From an uncultured Paenibacillaceae bacterium (GTDB taxonomy: Bacteria > Bacillota > Bacilli > Paenibacillales > DA-C8), in assembly GCA_937957685.1 (NCBI GenBank), contig CALGAO010000095.1:1-34992 (forward strand): a stretch of DNA of 34,992 nucleotides, read 5' to 3'. Position numbers and translations under genes: made by a program. Under the pieces are notes generated by a model. That model was given only the letters and a program-made list of their open reading frames with translations. It ran no database searches and was not told where the DNA came from. Position 1 is the stretch's first letter. Each line of letters opens with the position of its first letter. Below, in pieces: positions 25,797 through 34,201 of this stretch.

Positions 25797-26945
25797 TCAT
25801 GATGGTCGAAACGGCTCCGGACGCTCGCTTCTGATCCCGAAGTGATGCAATATTGCCCGGGCAATCCTCGGCGAGCAACGGCCGTCGCCATACGGATTGG
25901 CCGCCTGGCTCATGCGGGTATACAGCGCATCATCGGTCAGAAGAGCCTTCGTCCTCGTATACACATGCTCTTCGTCAGCTCCGACGAGTTCCAACGTGCC
26001 CGCTTCGATGCCCTCCGGACGCTCCGTCGTATCCCGCAGCACCAGCACCGGCACCCCGAAGGATGGCGCCTCCTCCTGAAGGCCGCCGGAATCGGTCAGG
26101 ATCAGATGCGCATGCGGGTAGAAGTTGTGCATCTCGATCACGTCCAGCGGATCCGTCAGCCGGACGCGCGGATGATCGCCGAGGATCTCCCGGGCGTTGT
26201 CCCTGACCGCGGGATTCGGATGCACCGGATAGATGACGGCGATGTCATCAAACTCGTCGGCGATCCGCCTGATCGCCCGGAACATCTGGCGATGCTTCTC
26301 TCCCTGATTCTCGCGGCGATGCGCGGTCATCAGCACGATGCGCCGCCCATCCGCCCATTCCAGCAACGGGTGGGTGAAATCCTCCCTGACCGTATACTGG
26401 AACACGTCGGTCACCGTGTTGCCCGTCGTATAGATGGACGATTCGGGCTTGTGCTCCTTCAGCAGATTGGCCGCGGACCAGGATGTCGGCGCGAAGTGCA
26501 GATCCGCCAGCACCCCGGTGAGCTGTCGGTTCATCTCTTCGGGATAGGGCGACAGCTTGTTCCAGGTGCGAAGTCCCGCTTCCACATGCCCGACCTTGAT
26601 CTGCTGCAGGAACGCGGCGTAGCTCGCCAGGAAGGTCGTGCTCGTATCTCCATGCACGAGGATGATGTCCGGCTTCGCCTCGCGGAACACCGGCTCGAGC
26701 CCCTGCAGCACGCGGATCGACAGGTCGCTCAGCGTCTGGCGCTCCTGCATGACATTCAGATCATAATCCGGCTTGATCCCGAAGATATCCAGCACGGAGT
26801 CGAGCAGCTCGCGGTGCTGCGCGGTCACGCAGACGGACGGCTCGATCTCGTCCGGATACCGCTGGAGCTCGAGCACGAGCGGCGCCATCTTGATCGCTTC
26901 CGGTCGAGTGCCGAAGATGGTCATTACTTTAATAATTTTATCCAT
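25797..26945 (-). CDS. wecB: UDP-N-acetylglucosamine 2-epimerase (non-hydrolysing)
   Basis: A 382-residue cytoplasmic enzyme that interconverts UDP-GlcNAc and UDP-ManNAc for teichoic acid linkage units or secondary cell-wall polymers (called mnaA in Gram-positives). Family blocks are F-G-T-R-P-E-A-I-K-M-A-P-L at residues 11-23, the V-H-G-D-T-S-T-T-F stretch, H-V-E-A-G-L-R-T, and T-D-S-G-G-L-Q-E-E-A-P followed by R-D-T-T-E-R-P-E-G. ATG 26945 has GAGG 11 nt upstream; the ATG at 27014 gives a non-homologous extension. A link to the SLH-anchored protease through the ManNAc-containing wall polymer is possible. Confidence 0.95.
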   Translation of the reverse strand: MDKIIKVMTIFGTRPEAIKMAPLVLELQRYPDEIEPSVCVTAQHRELLDSVLDIFGIKPDYDLNVMQERQTLSDLSIRVLQGLEPVFREAKPDIILVHGDTSTTFLASYAAFLQQIKVGHVEAGLRTWNKLSPYPEEMNRQLTGVLADLHFAPTSWSAANLLKEHKPESSIYTTGNTVTDVFQYTVREDFTHPLLEWADGRRIVLMTAHRRENQGEKHRQMFRAIRRIADEFDDIAVIYPVHPNPAVRDNAREILGDHPRVRLTDPLDVIEMHNFYPHAHLILTDSGGLQEEAPSFGVPVLVLRDTTERPEGIEAGTLELVGADEEHVYTRTKALLTDDALYTRMSQAANPYGDGRCSPRIARAILHHFGIRSERPEPFRPS

Positions 26946-27046
26946 AATATTCACAACCTCTTCACATGATGAAACCTGCCGCCTTCCCGGATGCATCATC
27001 CCGTCCTGTCGCAAACTCCTCTGGAAGAGGCAGGTCGAATCGCAAT

Positions 27047-27676
27047 TTATTTCGTTCCGAACAATCGGTCCCCGGCATCTCCGAGGCCAGGAACGATGTA
27101 ACCATGATCATTGAGGCGCTCGTCAATCGCCGCCACATAGATATCCACATCTGGGTGCTCTTGCTGAACAGCCTGTATTCCTTCCGGAGCTGCGATCAGA
27201 CACATCAGCTTGATCTGGGTGCATTGCCGCTTCTTGAGAAGCGATATCGCGGCATTCGCAGAGCCGCCGGTCGCCAGCATCGGGTCGATGATGATCAGCT
27301 CACGCTCCTGCACATCGGTCGGCAGCTTCACATAATATTCCACCGGCTGCAGCGTCTCGGGGTCGCGATACAACCCGATATGGCCGACCTTCGCTGTCGG
27401 ATGAAGCCGGAGCACTCCGTCCACCATGCCGAGCCCTGCGCGCAGGATCGGGATCAGGCCAAGCATGCGGCCGGCGATGACGCGGCCTTTGGCTTTGGCT
27501 ACCGGCGTTTCGATATCCACCTCTTCAAGAGGCAGCTCCCTGGTGATCTCATAGGCCATCAGCATGGCCACCTCGTCCACCAGTTGGCGAAAGTCCTTGG
27601 TCTTCGTCTCAGCGTCTCTTATGTACGTCAGTTTGTGTTGGATCAGCGGATGATCGCATACAACAACTTTTCCCAT
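27047..27676 (-). CDS. upp: Uracil phosphoribosyltransferase
   Basis: A 209-residue salvage enzyme that makes UMP from uracil and PRPP. The PRPP loop I-I-D-P-M-L-A-T-G-G-S-A spans about residues 129-140, and the C-terminal uracil-binding G-Y-I-V-P-G-L-G-D-A-G-D block is intact. Length is standard. GGAGG is 13 nt from the ATG, rather far. In B. subtilis upp follows glyA directly; here pdaA and msrAB lie between. A 12-bp palindrome ATTGACGTCAAT sits in its upstream gap (27728-27739). Confidence 0.96.
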   Translation of the reverse strand: MGKVVVCDHPLIQHKLTYIRDAETKTKDFRQLVDEVAMLMAYEITRELPLEEVDIETPVAKAKGRVIAGRMLGLIPILRAGLGMVDGVLRLHPTAKVGHIGLYRDPETLQPVEYYVKLPTDVQERELIIIDPMLATGGSANAAISLLKKRQCTQIKLMCLIAAPEGIQAVQQEHPDVDIYVAAIDERLNDHGYIVPGLGDAGDRLFGTK

Positions 27677-27777
27677 ATTGATATTGATGCCTCCGTCAGG
27701 TTAAGAATAACAGGCTGCTACTGAAGCATTGACGTCAATAGCGTAATATACGGAAAGCCCGAGTGCAACCACTAATA

Positions 27778-28761
27778 TCATGATTCTCTCTTTTCAAACA
27801 ACACTTTGTATTCGCCGTAGCCTTCCTTCTCCAGATCTTCCTTCGGAATGAAGCGAAGCGCGGCGGAATTGATGCAATATCGAAGGCCGCCGCGATCTGG
27901 CGGTCCATCGTCGAACACATGCCCGAGATGCGAATCGGCCAGCCGGCTGCGCACCTCCGTGCGGACCATGAAATGGCTGAGGTCCAGCTTCTCCTTGATG
28001 CTCGCCTTGCTGATCGGCTTCGTGAAGCTCGGCCAGCCGCAGCCCGAGTCATACTTGTCGAGCGAGCTGAACAGCGGCTCCCCGGAAACGATGTCCACAT
28101 AGATGCCCTCTTCGTGGTGATCGAAGTATTCGTTCTGGAAAGGCGGCTCCGTGGCATTGCGCTGCGTGACCTCATACTGCAGCGGCGTCAGGCGCTTCCT
28201 CAGCTCCTCGTCGCTCGGCTTCTCCGTCCAGTACCGCTCGATGAACGCGTCGCGTCCGGAGCCTTCCCGATACCGCCTGTAGTGAAGCGGATTCTTCCTG
28301 TGATAGCCCTGGTGATAGTCCTCCGCCTCATAGAACGGACCTGCAGGCAGGATCTTCGTGACGATCGGCTTGTCGAACCGCCCGCTCCGCTCAAGCTCCG
28401 CCTTGGAGGCTTCGGCCAACGCCTTCTGCTCTTCATTATGATAGAAGATCGCCGTCTGATACGATTGGCCGCGGTCATAGAACTGTCCGCCCGGATCGGT
28501 CGGGTCGATCTGCCGCCAGTAGATATCGAGCAGCTTGCTGTACGGGAATACGTCCGCATCGAACGTGATCTGCACAGCCTCATAATGTCCGGTCGTACCG
28601 GAGCACACTTCCTCGTAAGTCGGATTCTCCTTGTGGCCGCCCGTATACCCGGATACGACCTTGATGATGCCGGGCATCTCTTCAAACGGAGACACCATGC
28701 ACCAGAAACAGCCGCCCGCGAACGTCGCCAGCTGGATATTGGAAGTTGCCATGAACACCAT
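27778..28761 (-). CDS. msrAB: Fused peptide methionine sulfoxide reductase MsrA-MsrB
   Basis: A 327-residue two-domain repair enzyme. MsrA (about residues 8-165) has the catalytic G-G-C-F-W-C motif with Cys18 and reduces the S-sulfoxide. MsrB (about 185-320) has C-G-W-P-S-F and the catalytic Cys in R-Y-C-I-N-S-A-A-L and reduces the R-sulfoxide. The zinc CxxC pairs of some MsrB proteins are absent. There is no signal peptide, so it is cytoplasmic. The start is ambiguous between ATG 28761 and ATG 28752; a GAGGGAGG stretch serves either. Fusion in this order is common in Firmicutes. Confidence 0.93.
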   Translation of the reverse strand: MVFMATSNIQLATFAGGCFWCMVSPFEEMPGIIKVVSGYTGGHKENPTYEEVCSGTTGHYEAVQITFDADVFPYSKLLDIYWRQIDPTDPGGQFYDRGQSYQTAIFYHNEEQKALAEASKAELERSGRFDKPIVTKILPAGPFYEAEDYHQGYHRKNPLHYRRYREGSGRDAFIERYWTEKPSDEELRKRLTPLQYEVTQRNATEPPFQNEYFDHHEEGIYVDIVSGEPLFSSLDKYDSGCGWPSFTKPISKASIKEKLDLSHFMVRTEVRSRLADSHLGHVFDDGPPDRGGLRYCINSAALRFIPKEDLEKEGYGEYKVLFEKRES

Positions 28762-28934
28762 CACCCTCCCTCGTTCATTATTCATATTATCATGTCTACA
28801 TGAACGTATCCACTCCGCGCGGCGGACCCCCACGGATCGTTCACCCTCTGTTGCCCGCCGTTATGATCGGTCGGTCGATGCCCGCCCGGCTTCGGTGGAA
28901 GGCGGCAATATCTGATCCGTTCCACGGCAAGGTG

Positions 28935-28966
28935 GGCAGCGCATCCTGCATCGGTGCGTCTGCCCA
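28935..28966 (-). terminator. Possible terminator or hairpin after pdaA
   Basis: GGGCAG/CTGCCC plus CGCA/TGCG with one bulged base form a stable stem 9 nt past the pdaA stop. There is no T run downstream, so termination is doubtful. Confidence 0.35.
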
Positions 28967-28975
28967 TCCGTCCTG

Positions 28976-29758
28976 TCAATATGTCTTCACACGCAGCTCA
29001 TCCAGGCTCCTGAACTCATAGCCAAGCTTGCGGGCGTCGTCGATGATGCGCCCCAGCGCCTCGGCATTGTCCCGGGAGACCGAATGGAGCAGGATCACCG
29101 CACCGGGGTGGAGCTGAGCCATCACCTTGTCATAGGCATATTGCGCCCCGCGCACCTGCTTCGTGTCCCAGTCCGCGTAAGCGATCGACCAGTATACGTT
29201 GGTATAGCCGAGCCTGCTGCTCACAGCCAGCACCCGCTCATCGAAGATGCCGCGCGGCGGCCTCAGGTACTTCATCTCCTGTTGCCCGGTGATCTCCGCC
29301 ACAGCCTGCTTGACCCGGTTCAGCTCGCTGGCGATCTGGGCATCGGTGAGCGTCGTCATGTCCGGATGCGACCAGGAGTGATTGCCGATCAGATGCCCTT
29401 CCTCCACCATGCGCTTCAGGAGCTCCGGCTGGGTCTTCACATAATGGCCCGTGACGAAGAACGTCGCCGGCACCCGCTTCTCCTTCAGCACGTCGAGGAT
29501 GCGCGCCGTATACCCGTTCTCGTAGCCGTTGTCGAAGGTCAGATACAGCTCTTTCCTGCTCGTATCGCCGAGGAAGATCGCTCCGTACTTCTGCAGGATC
29601 GGCTTGAAGCCCTCCTGCTCGATCGACGGCAGACTGCCGTTGCTGCTTCGCTTGAAGCCGAAGTGATATGGCCCGCCTGGTCCGCCATCCGCCTCTGTGA
29701 TCGGAGAAGCGAGGATCGGCAGGAGCACGGCGAGCATGGCAAGCATGATGCGTCTCAT
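28976..29758 (-). CDS. pdaA: Polysaccharide deacetylase PdaA (muramic delta-lactam de-N-acetylase)
   Basis: A 260-residue exported NodB-fold enzyme with a signal peptide at about residues 1-22. Motif 1 is T-F-D-N-G-Y-E-N-G (Asp76), with Asn in place of the second Asp, as I recall for PdaA-type proteins. Motif 2 is H-S-W-S-H-P (His127, His131), and R-P-P-R-G-I-F-D-E is motif 3. In B. subtilis PdaA deacetylates N-acetylmuramic acid so that muramic delta-lactam of the spore cortex forms, which is needed for germination. AAAGGGG precedes the ATG. I looked for a sigma-G promoter upstream and found only a partial -10, so regulation is unresolved. Confidence 0.9.
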   Translation of the reverse strand: MRRIMLAMLAVLLPILASPITEADGGPGGPYHFGFKRSSNGSLPSIEQEGFKPILQKYGAIFLGDTSRKELYLTFDNGYENGYTARILDVLKEKRVPATFFVTGHYVKTQPELLKRMVEEGHLIGNHSWSHPDMTTLTDAQIASELNRVKQAVAEITGQQEMKYLRPPRGIFDERVLAVSSRLGYTNVYWSIAYADWDTKQVRGAQYAYDKVMAQLHPGAVILLHSVSRDNAEALGRIIDDARKLGYEFRSLDELRVKTY

Positions 29759-29855
29759 CGTTCACGGCCCCTTTCATGATGATAATGGGCATTGTCTCAC
29801 CATTGTCGGGGTCTTATGTATAGGGATCCGTGGCAAATTATAGCTGGATGCGCCC

Positions 29856-29897
29856 AACAACAAAACTGCCCCCAACCCACGGTACGGGCGAGAGCAG
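29856..29897 (-). terminator. Terminator of the rpiB-ywlG-glyA transcript
   Basis: A G/C-rich stem 29866-29897 (CTGC/GCAG outer pairs, CCC/GGG inner, some G-T wobbles) lies 30 nt past the glyA stop on the minus strand and is followed by TTTTGTTGTT. Confidence 0.75.
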
Positions 29898-29927
29898 CTT
29901 GTGTTCTTTCCAATTTGTTCTATCCTA

Positions 29928-31175
29928 TTAATATTTCAGGCCGCTGTAGATCGGGTACCGATCAGTCAGCTCCTTCACCTTCGCGCGAGCTTTCTCCTTG
30001 ACGGATTCGTCGTTCGGCGCCTTGAGCACGCTAGCGATCACCCGGCCGATGACCTTCATCGCTTCCTCGTCCATGCCGCGCGTCGTCGCTGCCGGCGTGC
30101 CGATGCGGATGCCGCTGGTCACGAACGGGCTGGCGGTGTCGAACGGGATGGCGTTCTTGTTCACCGTGATCCGCACCTCATCCAGCACATGCTCGGCGTC
30201 CTTGCCGGTGATGTTCAGGTTGCGCAGATCCACGAGCATCAGGTGATTGTCCGTGCCGCCGGAGATGACGTTGAGGCCTTCGGCCATGAGCGTCTCGGCC
30301 AGCACCTTCGCGTTCTTCACGACCTGTTCGGCATATTGCCTGAACTCCGGCTGCAGAGCTTCGCCGAAGGCCACGGCCTTGGCCGCGATCACATGCATGA
30401 GCGGACCGCCCTGCGAGCCAGGGAATACGGCCTTGTCGATCGCCTGCGCCCAGGACTTGCGCGTCAGGATCATGCCGCCGCGCGGACCGCGCAGCGTCTT
30501 GTGCGTCGTCGTCGTGACGAAGTGCGCATGCGGCACCGGATTCGGGTGCAGTCCCGCCGCCACCAGGCCGGCGATATGCGCCATATCGACGAACAGCAGG
30601 GCGCCTACGTCATTGGCGATCGAGGCGAAGGCCTCAAAGTCGATGATCCGCGGATAGGCGCTTGCCCCGGCGACGATCATGCGCGGACGATGTTTGAAAG
30701 CCGCCTTGCGCACTTCATCGTAGTCGATGGTGAATGTCTCCGGATGAACGCCATAGGCGACGAAGTTGTACAGGAGGCCGGAGGCGTTGACCGGGCTGCC
30801 GTGCGTCAGGTGGCCGCCATGCGCCAGGTTCATGCCGAGCACCGTATCGCCCGGCTTGAGGGCGGCCTGATAGACCGCCATGTTCGCCTGGGCGCCGGAG
30901 TGCGGCTGCACATTCACATGCTCCGCTCCGAACAGCTGCTTCGCCCGCTCACGGGCGATGTCCTCCACCGTGTCCACATGCTCGCAGCCGCCATAATACC
31001 GCTTGCCCGGATAGCCTTCCGCGTATTTGTTCGTCAGCACGGACCCCATCGCTTCCATCACCGCACGGCTGACGATATTCTCCGAAGCGATCAGCTCAAT
31101 GTTGTCCTGCTGCCGCTTCAGTTCCTGCCCCATCGCGGCGAGAACCGCCGGGTCGGACTTGCGCAAATGTTCCAT
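29928..31175 (-). CDS. glyA: Serine hydroxymethyltransferase
   Basis: A 415-residue PLP enzyme converting serine and tetrahydrofolate to glycine and 5,10-methylene-THF, the main one-carbon source for purines and dTMP. The PLP-binding Lys226 lies in T-T-T-T-H-K-T-L-R-G-P-R-G-G; E-L-I-A-S-E-N and G-Y-P-G-K-R-Y-Y-G-G are further family blocks. I start at ATG 31175; a GTG one codon earlier is possible. It follows ywlG by 115 nt with no terminator seen between, so it is probably governed by the ZTP riboswitch ahead of rpiB. A weak extra promoter (ATGACA, 19 nt, TATATG) may lie in that gap. Confidence 0.96.
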   Translation of the reverse strand: MEHLRKSDPAVLAAMGQELKRQQDNIELIASENIVSRAVMEAMGSVLTNKYAEGYPGKRYYGGCEHVDTVEDIARERAKQLFGAEHVNVQPHSGAQANMAVYQAALKPGDTVLGMNLAHGGHLTHGSPVNASGLLYNFVAYGVHPETFTIDYDEVRKAAFKHRPRMIVAGASAYPRIIDFEAFASIANDVGALLFVDMAHIAGLVAAGLHPNPVPHAHFVTTTTHKTLRGPRGGMILTRKSWAQAIDKAVFPGSQGGPLMHVIAAKAVAFGEALQPEFRQYAEQVVKNAKVLAETLMAEGLNVISGGTDNHLMLVDLRNLNITGKDAEHVLDEVRITVNKNAIPFDTASPFVTSGIRIGTPAATTRGMDEEAMKVIGRVIASVLKAPNDESVKEKARAKVKELTDRYPIYSGLKY

Positions 31176-31290
31176 CACCCATCACCCTTTATCTCATATA
31201 ATGAATATCTGACTACCTCTGTCATGCCTCCAGCCGGTATCCTGATCAGGCTTGCGGCATTCGCGCCGGAGTCGGGCTCAGCCTTCCCGA

Positions 31291-31857
31291 TCAACAGCTC
31301 CCATCCGCCTCCAGGCTGTACACAGCGCGCGCTCCTCCGATCAGCTTCGGCCTGGTGATCGCAGCGGTCACCCTGGCTTCGCCGATGCAGCGGATCGAAG
31401 GGCGGAAGGGGACAGCCACCCGCCTCAGATGCATGCCGATGAGCGTCTCGCCGATGTCGATCCCCGCATGCGCCTGAATCGTCTCCACCAGGCATGGCTC
31501 GCGCATGTGGCGATAGGCATAAGCGGCCATGGAGCCGCCCGCCTTCGGCACCGGAACGGCGGATACTTCCTCGAGGCGGTACGCCAGCATGGCCTCCCGC
31601 TCGATGACCAGCGCCCGATTCAGATGCTCGCAGCATTGATAGGCCGTCCAGAACCCGAGCTCGCTGCGCACCGCCTCGATGCCCCGATAGATGGCTTCCG
31701 CGATGTCGAGCGCCCCCGCGGTGCCGATCCGACGACCGATGACCTCGCTGGTGCTCGCGCCGATCACCAGCAGCTTCCCGGTGCCCAGCTGGCCAGCTTC
31801 CGCTGTCTCGCGCACGACCTTCTCGACCTGATGGGAGATGCCCGTAAGCTCAGTCAT
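31291..31857 (-). CDS. ywlG: TIGR01440/DUF436 family protein (YwlG-like)
   Basis: A 188-residue protein of unknown function found beside rpiB and glyA in many Bacillales. Features typical of the family are an N-terminal helix (V-E-K-V-V-R-E-T-A-E-A-G), the L-V-I-G-A-S-T-S-E-V-I-G-R-R-I-G-T-A-G block, the C-C/Q-C-C-E-H-L-N-R-A-L-V segment and the H-A-G-I-D-I-G-E-T-L-I-G-M-H-L stretch near the C-terminus. I set the start at ATG 31857 with AAGGCGG upstream; the in-frame ATG at 32049 lies inside rpiB. Confidence 0.9.
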   Translation of the reverse strand: MTELTGISHQVEKVVRETAEAGQLGTGKLLVIGASTSEVIGRRIGTAGALDIAEAIYRGIEAVRSELGFWTAYQCCEHLNRALVIEREAMLAYRLEEVSAVPVPKAGGSMAAYAYRHMREPCLVETIQAHAGIDIGETLIGMHLRRVAVPFRPSIRCIGEARVTAAITRPKLIGGARAVYSLEADGSC

Positions 31858-31955
31858 ACTCTCACCGCCTTGATTCGTGACGATCTCATGCTCGCTGCAG
31901 TCTGCAGCGTCGAATATTCTTATTCTGCTTGCTCCGCCAGGCAGATGATGCGGGA

Positions 31956-32414
31956 TTACGGCTTGAGCGCGTGCTTCTCTTCGAGCGCCTTCACTTTGTT
32001 GATCCGGTTCTGATGGCGCTCCTGATGGGAGAATTCCGTCGATAGCCATACGCTCACGATCTCAGCGGCCAGGCCCGGACCGATGACCCGTTCGCCCATC
32101 GCCAGCACGTTGGAGTCATTGTGCTCCCGCGTAGCCTTGGCCGAGAAGACATCATGCACCAGAGCGCAACGAATGCCCGGAATCTTGTTGGCGGCGATCG
32201 ACATGCCGATGCCGGTACCGCAGATCAGGATGCCGCGATCCGCCTTGCCTGCCACGACCTGGTTGCACACCTCGAGCGCATAGTCCGGATAATCGACCGA
32301 ATCCGCGCAGGTGCAGCCGAAGTCGGTCACCTCATGTCCCAGCTGCTCGACGACCTTGATGATCTCTTCCTTCAGGCGATATCCGCCATGATCAGACCCA
32401 ATAGCGATTTTCAT
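31956..32414 (-). CDS. rpiB: Ribose-5-phosphate isomerase B
   Basis: A 152-residue LacAB/RpiB-fold isomerase that interconverts ribulose-5-P and ribose-5-P, feeding PRPP synthesis. The N-terminal S-D-H-G-G-Y block (Asp8, His9), catalytic Cys65 in L-I-C-G-T-G-I-G-M-S and the R-E-H-N-D-S-N-V-L-A-M-G segment are all present. GGAGG lies 9 nt ahead of the ATG. It is the first gene behind the ZTP riboswitch. Confidence 0.95.
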   Translation of the reverse strand: MKIAIGSDHGGYRLKEEIIKVVEQLGHEVTDFGCTCADSVDYPDYALEVCNQVVAGKADRGILICGTGIGMSIAANKIPGIRCALVHDVFSAKATREHNDSNVLAMGERVIGPGLAAEIVSVWLSTEFSHQERHQNRINKVKALEEKHALKP

Positions 32415-32520
32415 CTTTCATGACCTCCTCCGCATTTCCTCTATTATACCCTATATTCAGGACAAGCCGGTCAGCAGAGGCGCACGGGACCGTCATCATC
32501 CCGCGTTCAGCCTTGCAGAT

Positions 32521-32574
32521 GAAAAACAAAACAGAGCCATCGGCGCTGATAGCGTCATCAGCGCGATATGCTCT
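32521..32574 (-). terminator. Expression-platform terminator of the ZTP riboswitch
   Basis: AGAGC (32574-32570) pairs with GCTCT (32537-32533), and GCGCTGAT/ATCAGCGC makes an 8-bp inner stem. It is followed by TTTTGTTTTTC. Its 5' arm begins on the final base of the aptamer core, right beside the conserved GGGCA, as needed for ligand control of termination. Confidence 0.85.
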
Positions 32575-32650
32575 GCCCAGGCGACCGGCCGTATCGCTCG
32601 ATGCTCCATCGTGGTTACCCCACTACGTCGCCAGTCACATCGAGCCCTCC
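32574..32650 (-). ncRNA. ZTP/ZMP (pfl-type) riboswitch aptamer
   Basis: On the minus strand the conserved core elements of the pfl/ZTP class appear in order: the TGTGACTGGCG stretch (639-629 of this kilobase), a hairpin GTGG-GGTAA-CCAC (32623-32611), GGAGC, a closing arm, a short GGC/GCC stem, and the invariant CGCCTGGGCA end. The outer helix pairs GCTCGATG (32645-32638) with CATCGAGC (32603-32596). ZTP riboswitches bind the purine intermediate ZMP/ZTP, which builds up when 10-formyl-THF is short, and switch on one-carbon and purine genes. Here the genes are rpiB, ywlG and glyA. Confidence 0.87.
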
Positions 32651-32662
32651 AATGTTGCTTTC

Positions 32663-32691
32663 ATCATACTGCATTTCATATATTCTGTAAA
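32663..32691 (-). promoter_or_regulatory. Sigma-A promoter ahead of the ZTP riboswitch
   Basis: On the minus strand TTTACA (32691-32686), a 17-nt spacer and TATGAT (32668-32663). Transcription should begin near 32656, a few bases before the aptamer. Confidence 0.75.
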
Positions 32692-32702
32692 GAGAGATCC
32701 GC

Positions 32703-33320
32703 TCAATTCGCCGCTGCCGGATCCGGATCATCGTCAGCAGCCCGCTGCTCGCGCAATCTCTCGATCACCCGCCGCAGCTGCTCCTCGATCTCCTTCGCCA
32801 CATTGGTATACAGGGTCAGGTTCCCGCCGAACGGGTCGATGATGTCGTAGTTCGGCACCTTCCCCTCCAATTCCAGCAGGCGATTCATATCCTGCTCGTC
32901 GGGCGTCTGTCCGGCTGCGATCTGAAGCTGCAGCTTCGCCATGAGCGACTCCCGCTCCTGCACCGCCTTCGTTTGTTCCTGATCGAACGAGGCGTATTCC
33001 TTGAGGGTGTACACCTTGTCGATCGCTTCGGGGAATTCCTCGATGACGATCCGCTTGTGATGCATCGTCATCGTCAGGATGAGATCCGCCCAGGCCACAT
33101 CCTCCTGTTTCAGGGATCTGGACTGCAGGTCGTCCGTGATGCCCCTCTCTTCGAGCACCTTCTTTGAATGCTTGGATATGGGTTGTCCATCCAACGCCGC
33201 GACGCCGGCAGAACGCGCTTCCGCCGCCATGCCCGCTTCCTCGGCCATGCGCCGGAAGAGCGCCTCCGCCATGGGAGAACGGCAGGTGTTACCTGTGCAG
33301 ACGAACAAAATGCGTGTCAA
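32703..33320 (-). CDS. ywlE: Protein-arginine phosphatase / low-molecular-weight phosphatase (YwlE-like)
   Basis: A 205-residue cytoplasmic phosphatase. The P-loop C-T-G-N-T-C-R-S (Cys8 to Arg14, with the Thr that marks arginine-phosphatase types) is at the N-terminus, and the catalytic Asp162 lies in D-P-F-G. In B. subtilis YwlE reverses McsB arginine phosphorylation. The protein is about 50 residues longer than I expect for YwlE (about 150). The excess is a charged, helical insert at about residues 112-157 just before the Asp loop, plus a D/P/A-rich tail. The start is TTG with AAGGAGG 9 nt upstream. A tyrosine phosphatase role remains possible. Confidence 0.88.
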   Translation of the reverse strand: MTRILFVCTGNTCRSPMAEALFRRMAEEAGMAAEARSAGVAALDGQPISKHSKKVLEERGITDDLQSRSLKQEDVAWADLILTMTMHHKRIVIEEFPEAIDKVYTLKEYASFDQEQTKAVQERESLMAKLQLQIAAGQTPDEQDMNRLLELEGKVPNYDIIDPFGGNLTLYTNVAKEIEEQLRRVIERLREQRAADDDPDPAAAN

Positions 33321-33482
33321 CGCTCGGCTCCTCCTTATGCTGTGGTCGGTCGGCCAGAAGCCTTCATGGGTAGGGATAGGTTCGGGATTCGGATATCCAT
33401 CGGGATATGGGATAGAGATCGATAATGTTATTTTACCTTAACTGACCAGGATTATGGAAAGGAATTTTGAACATGCGCTCGG

Positions 33483-34061
33483 TTACCAGAGAAATTTCGT
33501 TCCGAACACGATCAGGATGATCCCGCCAATGGCCTCGCCATATTCCCCGAAGATGCCGCTGAACCGCCTGCCCAGCAGGAGGCCGCACACCGACATGACG
33601 CAGCCGAAGAAGCCGAACAGGATCACGGTCAGCAGGATATCCGCATGGAACAGGCCAAGCGTGATCCCCACGGAGAAGGAATCGATGCTGACGCTGAAGG
33701 CGAAAAGCAACAGACCAGGCAAGGTCCGATGGTCGAAGACCGACTCCGCCTGATCCCCGCGCAAGGAATGATACACCATGTGCATGCCCAGGATGATGAG
33801 CAGCAAGCCGCCGCACAGCGTGGCCACATTGCCCAGCAGCACGCTGACGTACCTTCCCGCGAACAGACCCGCCAGAGGCATCAGGACGTGAAACAGTCCC
33901 ACCACCAGGCTGATCTTCAGCACGTCCTTCAGCCGGATGCCCTTCATCCCGATGCCCAGACCGAGCGAGAAGGCATCCATCCCAAGCGCCAGCGCCACGA
34001 GCAGGATCGCGATCCATTGTCCGATCTGCGCGACTGACTCCGAACTCACAACCATCCACAT
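33483..34061 (-). CDS. mntP: Manganese efflux pump MntP
   Basis: A 192-residue protein with six predicted membrane helices. The two family motifs G-M-D-A-F-S (about residues 27-32) and S-I-D-S-F-S-V-G in the second half mark the MntP inverted-repeat fold, with the Asp residues taken as metal ligands. It exports manganese. The start is uncertain: I use ATG 34061, behind an AAGGGGG stretch; ATG 34091 would add ten residues. It lies between sua5 and ywlE as in B. subtilis (ywlD). No Mn riboswitch (yybP-ykoY) was found upstream. Confidence 0.9.
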   Translation of the reverse strand: MWMVVSSESVAQIGQWIAILLVALALGMDAFSLGLGIGMKGIRLKDVLKISLVVGLFHVLMPLAGLFAGRYVSVLLGNVATLCGGLLLIILGMHMVYHSLRGDQAESVFDHRTLPGLLLFAFSVSIDSFSVGITLGLFHADILLTVILFGFFGCVMSVCGLLLGRRFSGIFGEYGEAIGGIILIVFGTKFLW

Positions 34062-34201
34062 CGCACCCGCATCCCCCTTGTCCAGCACCATCTGTACAAC
34101 CTATGCAGACGAGGCGGGAATCATGCCTCAAGGGTTGACTGTCGGGGATACTCCGGGGGCCGTTGATCGCTCAGATCATGCCCTAACTGACATAGGGGAA
34201 C

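Noticed and set aside
33360..33425. GGGATA-like degenerate repeats upstream of ywlE
   Set aside because: The copies are irregular in spacing and sequence, and no partner structure or motif could be defined.
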